Origin: Phaseolus vulgaris
Taxonomy: Eukaryota; Streptophyta; Magnoliopsida; Fabales; Fabaceae
Assembly: GCF_000499845.2 (NCBI RefSeq)
Contig: NC_023749.2
Coordinates: forward strand, 20,296,207-20,360,206
Reading direction: 5' to 3'
DNA: 64,000 nucleotides
Part shown: positions 55,601 through 64,000 of the stretch, one piece after another
Layout of the letters: every line of letters starts with the position of its first letter
Position numbering within the stretch: position 1 is the stretch's first letter
The notes under the pieces: model-generated
What the model saw: only the letters and a program-made list of their open reading frames with translations
The model's database searches: none
Told to the model about the DNA's origin: nothing
Translations under genes and position numbers: made by a program

Positions 55601-55780
55601 GATTTTTAGTCTTCAAACTTCACCCCAAATGGAGATGGCCGAACCACTCCAACCTTCACTACCTCTCATGCACCTTCAAGGTCACCACACCTCTTAGGAG
55701 GACCTTGTTCCACTCTCATCCATTAAGCTTCCGCACCATCATCAACAAAAATCCAAGAAGAGCTCATAGGAATGCCATCA
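55601..55780 (+). repeat. 5' LTR of element K, second part
   Basis: Continuation of 28076-28641 after T4. It ends GGAATGCCATCA and is followed by the primer site TTTGGTATCATGAGC (55781-55795). Together the two parts give about 741 bases, the normal length for this LTR group. Confidence 0.8.
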
Positions 55781-57656
55781 TTTGGTATCATGAGCTATGG
55801 TTCTTCAAAGATGAGTATCTCTTTGTGTTTTTCTTTTTGAATTCTTCTTATTTCCTAGTTGTTCATCTTGACTCCAAGTTGTCTTGCTGTTTTTCTGTTT
55901 TTAATATGATTTGAATGCTTTTCTATTCAAGTCAATCAATAGTTTTTGTTCAATTTGTGCTTGAATATCTCATTTCAATTTTGTGTAGGATTCTTGACAT
56001 TTTGTGTTGTTGTTTTTATTTTTAGGTTGCTTGAGTTTTGATTGAAATTTTATTCGGTTCATATTAACATGCTTGAGTCATTTTATTTTCTGAATCTATA
56101 ACTTTTGTCAAGTCTTGTGTTTCCATATCTGTCATCAAATCTTAGTAGTACTTTTTTTGGTTTATTTGTTTCTTGTTTTTGGTATAAATGCTTGATCTGA
56201 AATCTGCTGTGTTTTTTATCCTTTGGTGCTTTTTATTTTTAGTTTGAGTTCATATTTGTGTGTTAGATCCACACAAATTCCTTACACTAATTCCATTGTG
56301 TTTCTTTTGGTATATCATTCTATTTTATTTCCAGATTTACAGAATCCTCTGTTTTCCACCATTCTGTTTTGGCTGATTTTGCTTATGAAAATTAAAATAC
56401 ACATAATAAATTTCTGAGCCTCTGGATTTTGCAAGATTGAGGTGTTAGAGAAAGGCCAAAAAAAGAATCAGTTCAAAAAAAGAAATAGAAAAAAAATGAT
56501 AAATATTACAAAAACAGTGTGCAATCCTGACACTACAACTGGCGAATCTGAGCACTGATTTTAGAAAATTTATTAAAGAAAAATGGTGCATGCGTTTGGA
56601 GTGAAACCAACTCCAAAAATTTGTTGAGATCTTGATCTGTTTGAATATAAATTTTCAGAAGCAAATATTAAAAGGCCAGGCAGCATAAATCTGTGAAAAT
56701 CACGCTTTCTGGACCACAACAATTTGTTTCAGTGGTGTTGTTTTTTGATTTTGAAATCAAATCTAGTGCTATTCCATAGGTTCCATTTTGTGTGCCATCC
56801 TTTCTTTGAGTACCTTTTTATTTGCTTGTCTAATATTTCATTGAAACTCTTTCTAGTTGTCACATTTAATTCCATTTGTGTGGTACTGTTTTTCAAATTA
56901 ATTTGTTTCTTGCTTTAATTCTTTGACCTCTAAGCTTGATGGTGGATTAATTATCAATTGGTACTTGTTTGAGTGGAAATTGACTTGAGAGGAGTCTAGT
57001 TTGCTTAATAGGTGCTGGATTGAAGAATTAAATACCTAATTCCAAGAGGAACAAAGGCAAGGGGCAGAAACAAACACTTTCTAAATACACCACATACATT
57101 GGAAGGCCCAACAAAGGAAATGCGAATAGAAAATCAACAAAGGGAGTTCCATCTAATTTCCTTGCAACTTAACTCTTGTTAATTACTTGTTTAATTATGC
57201 AATTAGACGGTGAGTGTGTCTTCAAGGGCTCCAAGTGTCCAAGAAGCCTCACCTAGGGCCGACTAGCTTAAAACTATCTAGCTTAGTTTTTGTTAATTGC
57301 TTTAATTGCCTCTTTTTGTTTAATAATTAGCTACGCTTATCAAACTGTTTTGCTTGTTTAAGCTTTGGTAATTTTTCTTGGTTGATTAGATAGTTTGCAT
57401 TGTTTCTTGCATTAAAAATTTGATTTCTCCAACTTAATTGTGTTTTAAGTGGTTTACCAAGAGAAAGATTTGTGTGAAGACATTGAGGGATAGTTTTTGG
57501 CTAAGGCAAGACTTGGTATTTAAGTAGTCCATTGTGACTCACCTCTCTTACCTGGAAAACTACCTTCTTTAACTTCCCTCATTTTTCTCAAGGTAAAACA
57601 TTTCTAGACACAAAACTCTAGTCATGTCTTCTCATTCTTCAAAGTCTATGGAAAGT
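55781..57656 (+). mobile_element. Element K internal start: primer site, leader, first codons
   Basis: Primer site at 55781, then the same T-rich leader as E2 and E3. The conserved GACGGTGAGTGTGTCTTCAA lies at about 57208. The ORF begins at 57624 (MSSHSSKSMES) and is cut after eleven codons by the LTR of L at 57657. The rest of K is right of the window. Confidence 0.75.
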
Positions 57657-58042
57657 TGATGGCAAATTCATGAAGTTCTTCTTGGAATCATGTGAAAAAT
57701 GGTGCGGAAGCCATGGATGTAAATGTGCAAGATCCTCCTAGGAGCTATGGTGATCTTGAAGGTGCATGATGTGTATGAATGTAGGAAGGTTCGACCACCC
57801 CTATGGTAGGTGAGGAAGATGAAGATTAGAGCTCCTAGACGCTCCTAGCTTGGTCTTAGACGCTCCTAGCTTGATCTTAGACGCTTCTAGCTTGATCTTA
57901 GACGCTCCTAGCTTGGTCTTAGACGCTCCTAGCTTGGTCTTAGATGCTTGGCTTGGGTCTAGACGCTCTTGACTTAGGGTCTAGATGCTCTTGACTTGGC
58001 TCTTGCCTTCCATGGAAGGTTGTGCTTGGGCCTCTTCCATCA
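57657..58042 (-). repeat. LTR of element L, internally deleted
   Basis: 386 bases, TGATGGCAAATTCATG to CTTCCATCA. The start matches the G LTR (7188), then jumps at about 57830 straight into the CTAGACGCTC array (57830-57985). About 330 bases including the TATA region are missing compared with G. The array is a regular 24-base repeat (GCTTGGTCTTAGACGCTCCTA), about five units. Confidence 0.8.
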
Positions 58043-58914
58043 TCCCCTCCCTCTTGAAAAGGATTTGTCCTCAAATCCAATGCTTTTTTTTTTCAACTAG
58101 GGGGATGAGTATGGCTGGATGGTGTCCATCATCTCCTCCTTCTTGAGAAGATCTATCCTCAAATCTACAGATTTGATCTCGAATAGCAGCCTCTTGCTTT
58201 GAGAACTAGGATTGCCCTCCCGAGTCAAACGTGTACCTATGGAAATCATTAAATAAAGCAGAGGTGTTAGTTTGAAAATTAATTTCACTAAGTTGCCATT
58301 TTTGTTTTTCTTTTGTGTTTGGCAACTTTTTACAATATTTCTTTTTTGATTGTTGTATGTGTTTTCTAATCATCTTATGCATTTTAAAATTTTCAATTGT
58401 GGTTACTTTCTCCTTAGGCACAATTCCTATAGGAGATGGTAACAACTTAGAAGGAAAAAGATGATGTAGCCCACATACAATCTCAAAAGTAAAAATATAA
58501 GTAGTTGTATGAACTACTTTATGGTGTGCATGCTCATCTCTAGAGTTGTGTTTGTCTTTTATGATTACTCTAGGCATAGTGGAAAGAGCTATGTTTTCAA
58601 TTTTATTTTGACCATTCTTTTGAGGATCAAAATATGAAGAGTACAACTTAATTTCAAGTTTTTCTAAAAGTATCCTCGAATGATGGTTTTCAATATTTGG
58701 AGCTCTATCCAACACTATGCTTGAAGATAAAATATGGAGACTTATCACTTCTCTAGAGAAGAGTTTATCCATATCCATGGAAAAACCTTTTGTTGTCCTA
58801 GGAAGCTCTAAGATAAAATCGAGGTTTATGTCTTCCCAAAGATCATTTGCAAAAGGTAAATGAGTATAGAGTTCATGAGACATTGCCTTAGGCGTATTTG
58901 TAAAACAAGAAATT
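58043..58914 (-). pseudogene. Element L Gag-integrase fusion, C-terminal part
   Basis: Minus-strand frame from 58914 to 58206, with a frameshift into the purine tract region at 58043-58056. It reads AMSHELYTHLPFAND, INLDFILELP, SIVLDRAPN, HHKVVHTTTYI and VPKEKVTTIENF. It is diverged from E1, E3 and E4 but has the same integrase-core-plus-tail arrangement. Both core acids that E3 has lost are still D here, so L is closer to the ancestral integrase. A family A LTR cuts off the N-terminal part at 58915. Confidence 0.75.
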
Positions 58915-59122
58915 TGATCCTGCCTGTTGACCAAGACGAAAAAGCCTTGCCTTGTCAAATCTGGATCGACTTTGCGCCGTGTTAGCCTTCGTCCTTCGCT
59001 TTGATTCACCTCAAGAACTTGCAAAAAGACAGAACGGCGCCGCTGCGGCCGATCACGCTCCGACGCCCAAGTCAGCGACTGAACCACCAAAATACTAAGA
59101 GAAAACTAAGAACTTCAGGAAC
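58915..59122 (-). repeat. Family A LTR fragment, reverse
   Basis: Begins TGATCCTGCCTGTTGACC, the reverse of the family A 3' end, and runs 208 bases (through GGCGCCGCTGCGGCCGATC) until E4 starts at 59123. The remainder presumably lies right of E4. Confidence 0.82.
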
Positions 59123-59867
59123 TGATGGCATTTCATGTGTTCTTCTTGAATCAAAGTAGTGAAAGTGAGGCGGAAGCAATGGGTGAGTGAAGCAAAGCCC
59201 TCCTAGGAGTTGTGTTGGCTTTGAAGGTGCATGATGAGTATGGGTTTGAGAGGTTCGGCCAGCTCAAGGGAGAAAGGTGAAGGGATTGAAGTTTATAGCC
59301 TAGATTTCTAGGAGAAGTAAAGCTAGTGCACAAAATGGGCAGCATAACAATACTCAATTAAACTTGAAAATACAAGGTGTAGGCTCCTCCTTTTATAGAC
59401 TAAGGAGGACCATAATGCAACCCTAATGCTAGCCAAATGAAATGTAAATGTGAAGCACATGGGTGCACATGGCACATGGGTGCACAAATGAGCACATGGG
59501 GAGGGGTGTGTCTAGTTTTTATGCTCACCCCCTCCATGGTCTTTCTAGAATGTTCACACAAATATGCTTTCTACACTACTCTAATTACTAAGCACCCCTA
59601 ATGGGCCTTTATGTAACAATTACAAAGGTCTTCTCTTCCCAAAACCGTAGCTTTGACCCATGTGTATGTGAAGCTAGACGGTCTAGAAGGAATCCTCATC
59701 ATGGCCTAGACGCTCCTTATGTAGCCGCTCCTCATCATGGCCTAGACGCTCCTCTTCATGGGCTAGACGCTCCTTTTTGAGTCTAGACGCTCCTCATCAT
59801 AGGCTAGACCGTCTAGTCTTAGAGGCTTGGCTTTCATCGTGTGGTGAGCTTGGGCCCTCCTCCATCA
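59123..59867 (-). repeat. 3' LTR of E4
   Basis: 745 bases, TGATGGCATTTC to CCTCCATCA, with the CTAGACGCTC array at 59675-59825 between the inverted CTAGACGGTCTAG / CTAGACCGTCTAG motifs. Confidence 0.9.
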
Positions 59868-61667
59868 TCCCCTCCCTCTTGAAAAGGATTTGTCCTCAAA
59901 TCCAAAGCTTTTGCTTTTGAGGGGGCTTGTTGTGGCTGGATGGTGTCCATCATCTCCTCCTTCGGGAAAAGATCTATCCTCAGATTTGCTAACTTGATCT
60001 CGGATAGCAGCCTCTTGCTTCGTCAAGGTGTGTCCTCCCGGATCAAATATCAACCTATGAGAATCTTGAAACAAAGCAAAGGAGTTAGAGTGAGTATTTG
60101 GAGAACAATTAATTGTGTGAAGTTGCCATCTTTGTTTTTCTCTTGTTTTGGTCAACTTCTCACAATGCTTCCCTTTTGATGGTTGTAGGTGCCTTCTAAT
60201 CCTCTTATGTTTTCTAAAATTTCGAAAAGTAGTTACTTTTTCCTTAGGCATAATCCCTTTAGGAAATGGTGACAACTTTAAAAAGGCAAGAGGACTATGT
60301 TCACATACAACTTCAAATGGAGAGATATGAGTAATCTTGTGGACTACTCCATTGTATGCATGATTATAAGGAAAAGGATTCTTATCCCAAGAATTGTGGA
60401 TGTCCCTCATGATTTCGTGAAGCATGGAAGGGAGAGCTATGTTTTCAAATTTTGGAGCTCTATCCCTTATTTTTGAAAATAAATCATGGAGGCTTGTCAC
60501 TTTTCTTAAGAAGAGTTTATCCACTTCCATGAAAATGGAATCAAAACCTTTTGTTGTCCTAGGAAGATCTAATATGAAATTTAGGCTTATGTCTTCCCAA
60601 GGATCATTTGCAAAAGGTGAAGGAGTATAGAGTTCATGAGACATCGCCTTAGATGTATTTTTAAAACACGGAATGTATCTAGGGTAATGTCTTTGAACAT
60701 CTTTTCTCATGGGTGACATTAATTTTCCTTTTAAAAGCTCTAGAGTTTTATCAACTCTAATTTGACCCATGAGTTCTCCTTCATGAAGAATTTCTCTTTT
60801 ATGTGTGAAGGTAGTCTCGTTGATACAACCTTTGTTCATGGAAATTTCAATTTTTTGCAAAGGTTGTCTCAATAAGACATGACAAGTTTCTTTAGGCACT
60901 ACTTCACATAAAAAATTGTCTTTGTAGATGCCTATAGATGACTTGACCTTCACTTGGTGATATCTTGGCATGTATGTAAAATAATCTACTATATTTTTAT
61001 CTATGCAAACCTTTTTTAAGGATTCTTCTTTTTTTTCTAGGCTTGCAAGTGTTCCTTTACAAAAGGTAAGGCTAGGTTTTTCAACAAGAGGTATATTTTC
61101 AAATGTATTTTCAACTTTTCCTTCTTGTTGAATGACCTTGTGGGAAGGAACACTCTTCTCCCACGCCTTTTGTTTCCCAAGGTTTTTCTCTTGCTTTTCT
61201 ATTTTTACATTTTCTTCACTCTCACTAGCTTCTTTTTCTTGGCTACTATTCTCATCTTTGTCCCTTAAGATCATAGATCTTTCATTGAAACATTGAGATG
61301 CTAATTGATCATTGCCAAGGTATTCTAAACATGGAATTTCTCTAGCTGGAGTGTGAGAGATATGCTTGATTAGGTTTTCTTGTCTCTCTTTCCTAGCTCT
61401 CCTAGGGAATTGTTGATGATATTCATTTTTCCGAAGACTTTCTTCCCCAAGATAATCATGATGTTTAGAGCTAGATGCATGAGAATGTAATTTTTTTGAA
61501 AATTGAGACTTCTCATTCTTTGCTTTAGTCAAAACATTAAGTTTAGTCTCACTCTCCAATTGTCTATAAGCAATTGATTGCACAGTTTGTGAAACTTCTT
61601 TCAAAAGAGTTTTTAAAGATTTTAATTCACTTCCAATAGACTTTGTAGAATGAGGAGAAGAAGGCAT
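59865..61667 (-). CDS. E4 Gag-integrase fusion ORF without RT
   Basis: 600 residues starting MPSSPHSTKSIGSELKSL. The first 50 residues follow E3 and E2 (LLKEVSQTVQSIAYRQLE). From about residue 50 on it is nearly identical to E1: degenerate zinc knuckle IPCLEYLGNDQLASQC, protease tail IGIYKDNFLCEVV, damaged zinc module HEGELMGQIRV, core PFANDPWEDISLNFILDLP and tail ending FGFEDKSFSRGRG. No protease active site, RT or RNase H. E1 differs from E4 mainly in the N-terminal segment (KSEVKSLKSLLKQLTKDI in E1). The N-terminus therefore appears exchangeable. Confidence 0.87.
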   Translation of the reverse strand: MPSSPHSTKSIGSELKSLKTLLKEVSQTVQSIAYRQLESETKLNVLTKAKNEKSQFSKKLHSHASSSKHHDYLGEESLRKNEYHQQFPRRARKERQENLIKHISHTPAREIPCLEYLGNDQLASQCFNERSMILRDKDENSSQEKEASESEENVKIEKQEKNLGKQKAWEKSVPSHKVIQQEGKVENTFENIPLVEKPSLTFCKGTLASLEKKEESLKKVCIDKNIVDYFTYMPRYHQVKVKSSIGIYKDNFLCEVVPKETCHVLLRQPLQKIEISMNKGCINETTFTHKREILHEGELMGQIRVDKTLELLKGKLMSPMRKDVQRHYPRYIPCFKNTSKAMSHELYTPSPFANDPWEDISLNFILDLPRTTKGFDSIFMEVDKLFLRKVTSLHDLFSKIRDRAPKFENIALPSMLHEIMRDIHNSWDKNPFPYNHAYNGVVHKITHISPFEVVCEHSPLAFLKLSPFPKGIMPKEKVTTFRNFRKHKRIRRHLQPSKGKHCEKLTKTREKQRWQLHTINCSPNTHSNSFALFQDSHRLIFDPGGHTLTKQEAAIRDQVSKSEDRSFPEGGDDGHHPATTSPLKSKSFGFEDKSFSRGRG

Positions 61668-63528
61668 GGCTAAAGCTTTGTGTATACAAGTATTTTACCT
61701 TGAGAAAACTTAGGAAAGTCAAAGAAGGTAGTTTTCCAGGTAAGGGAGGTGAGTCACAAAGGACTACTTAAATACCAAGCCTTTGCCTTAGCCAAAAACT
61801 ATCCCTCAATGTCTTCACACAAAACTTTCTCTTAGTAAACCACTTAGAACACAATTAAGTTGAGAAATAAATGCAAGAAAACAATGCAAGCTAACTATGC
61901 AATCAAAGCTAGTCGGTTTAGCACACAAATTAAACAAAAATAAACATGCAAAACGTAGCTATGAAAGCAAAAGAAAAGCAATTACAAACAAGTAACAATT
62001 ACTAAGCAAAAATGCTATACTATTCGGCCCTAGGTGAGGCTTCTTGGACACTTTGAGCCCTTGAAGACACACTCACCGTCTAAACGTAATTAACAAGGTA
62101 ATTAACAATAAACCAAGTTGCAAAGGAAATAAGAGAAAACTCCCTTTGTTGTTCCTCCTTTTGGTTAGTGCACTTCTTTGTTGTCTTGATTGTTGATCTC
62201 CTAAGTGTTTGTAGTGTTTGTTTCAAGAAAGCTTGTTTCGGCTTTGGCTTTGTCTCCTCCTTAGAATGTTGGCTTTAATTCTCCAATTTCCAGCACCTAT
62301 TCACAAGGGCTAAACCTTAAACCAAGTCAAATTCCATGCACATAAGCACCAAGGGAGAAATTAAATTCCAGCACCCAAAATGAGAGGTCAAGAAACAAAA
62401 GCAAGAAACAAATTTAATTGAAAGAAAACAGTACCACCAAAAGGATTTATAATATGACAACTTAGAGAGAGATTCAAGAAATTAAAGCAAACAATTAAAG
62501 GTACTCAATAAAAGTTGGCACACAAAAGGAATTCCTAAAGAAAAGCACTAGATTAGATGACAAAATAAAAAAACAGCACCACTGGAAAATGTTGTGGGCC
62601 AGAAAACGTGTTTGTTCCCCGATTTATGCTGAGCTGTAATTGTAAAATTTGTTTCTGAAATTTGGATGCAAGAAAATTCAGGATCTTATCTAAATTTTGG
62701 CTTTGGAATCACCTAAAACGCATGCACCATTTTTTTTTTAATAATTTTTGCAAATTTGGTGTGTAGTTAGGCCAGCTGGAGCGCTCAAGATTTGCACTCT
62801 GATTTTGTAAGATTTATCATTTTTTTTCTGTTGCTTCTTTTGACCTCATTCTTTTTTTGTCTTTTCTATAACACTTTAAACTTGCTTTTTCCAGAAAATC
62901 AGAATTTTCCTATGGGTGGAAAAATTTTGTTAAACAAAACAGCCCAGAACAGAGAGATGATACAGGGGAAATCTGGAAAACTGGAAGAAAACAGCAAGAT
63001 AACCAAAATTAACACAATGGAAATGTAAGAATGGAAATTGTGTAAGAACTAAGACACAATTATGAACTCAAACTAAAAATAAAAAGCACCAAAGGATCAA
63101 AATAACAGCAGATTAAAGCAATATAAAGAGACCCAAAAGCAAGAAACAATAAAGCCAATAATAGGACTACTAAGAATTGTTGACAAATATAGATTCACAT
63201 GACTTGACACAACATTTATAGATTCAGAAAATAAAGACTCAAAGCATAAAATGAAGCAATTATAAGAAAGCAATAAGGACTCAATTTCCTAAAAGAAAAA
63301 CAGCCACACAATGGTGTAAGGAATCCTATCACAAGCTGCACAGAATTTGTTCAAGATCAATTGAACAATTGTGCTTTGGTTGGATCTTCCATAAGCACAC
63401 CAAGAACAATTTAAAATATAAAAAACAGCAAGACAAGTAAGGAATTGAAATGACAAAGATGAAATAAAGAAGAACTGAAATTAAAAGACCAAGCTACTCA
63501 TCTTGAAGAACCAGTCTCTGATACCAAA

Positions 63529-64000
63529 TGATGGCATTTCATGTGTTCTTCTTGAATCAAAGTAGTGAAAGTGAGGCGGAAGCAATGGGTGAGTGAAGCA
63601 AAGCCCTCCTAGGAGTTGTGTTGGCTTTGAAGGTGCATGATGAGTATGGGTTTGAGAGGTTCGGCCAGCTCAAGGGAGAAAGGTGAAGGGATTGAAGTTT
63701 ATAGCCTAGATTTCTAGGAGAAGTAAAGCTAGTGCACAAAATGGGCAGCATAACAATACTCAATTAAACTTGAAAATACAAGGTGTAGGCTCCTCCTTTT
63801 ATAGGCTAAGGAGGACCATAATGCAACCCTAATGCTAGCCAAATGAAATGTAAATGTGAAGCACATGGGTGCACATGGCACATGGGTGCACAAATGAGCA
63901 CATGGGGAGGGGTGTGTCTAGTTTTTATGCTCACCCCCTCCATGGTCTTTCTAGAATGTTCACACAAATATGCTTTCTACACTACTCTAATTACTAAGCA
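63529..64000 (-). repeat. 5' LTR of E4, truncated by window end
   Basis: Starts TGATGGCATTTCATGTG and matches the first 472 bases of 59123-59867 almost perfectly. Confidence 0.9.

Larger units (their letters stand above)
59123..64000 (-). mobile_element. E4: RT-less element, cut by window edge
   Basis: 3' LTR 59123-59867, purine tract 59868-59880, ORF 59865-61667, leader, primer site (about 63514-63528, CTCTGATACCAAA in plus orientation) and 5' LTR from 63529 to the window end. Same layout and orientation as E1, with a nearly identical protein. The left flank is GGAAC; the right flank is outside the window. Confidence 0.88.

Overview
This window is nuclear DNA from a plant, and it is almost entirely retrotransposon. 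The Ty3/gypsy families are typical of flowering plants: one family has dual RNase H domains and antisense genes, and others have initiator-Met-tRNA primer sites. The single ordinary gene is a leucine-rich-repeat extensin (LRX)-type protein. A legume is my best guess from the general look of the repeats, but nothing here proves it. I see no tRNA, rRNA or CRISPR locus.

Left block (1-12897). Elements are nested inside one another. A Tat-lineage element T2 (antisense gene, polypurine tract, 3' LTR 10986-12631) was entered in its antisense gene by a reverse solo LTR (8202-9466, TSD GGGTC) and by a gypsy element G (LTR 7188-7899, pol on the minus strand). G was in turn entered by solo LTRs at 5186-6096 (TSD GATTA) and 3432-4421 (TSD GGTTT), and by a second Tat element T1 that runs off the left edge.

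Low-copy island (12898-19640). It is AT-rich and holds a solo LTR (13009-14213, TSD GTCTT), the LRX-like gene (15980-17218, minus) and a probable hAT-type MITE (18638-18957).

Right block (19641-64000). It begins with a gypsy relic and its LTR (19641-21159), then a complete 5.9-kb element E1 (21669-27525, TSD TTAGT) that carries a solo LTR (TSD ATGTG) inside one of its own LTRs. A nested stack follows. LTR J (27530) is split by element K (28076). K's 5' LTR is split by the 27-kb compound Tat element T4 (28642-55600), and the K LTR resumes at 55601 directly after T4. Inside T4 are E2 (29168-33617), the complete and very young E3 (35417-40706, TSD CAAGG), a second partial Tat 3' end, a solo LTR (48120-49288) and a truncated gypsy element C (49390-52840). 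K is later interrupted by L (57657), L by a family-A LTR (58915), and that by E4 (59123 to the right edge).

Two gene systems stand out. First, the Tat elements carry on the opposite strand, between pol and the 3' LTR, an intron-containing gene of the 'putative gypsy type transposon' kind (PF04195-like). Leader introns are visible in three copies, and one copy also shows a clean coding intron. Second, the E-type elements (E1, E3, E4, with relatives E2 and L) encode a single roughly 600-residue ORF that fuses Gag, the end of protease and a catalytically degenerate integrase, with no reverse transcriptase or RNase H. It is still open in three copies, one of them with nearly identical LTRs. These elements must depend on another element's enzymes.
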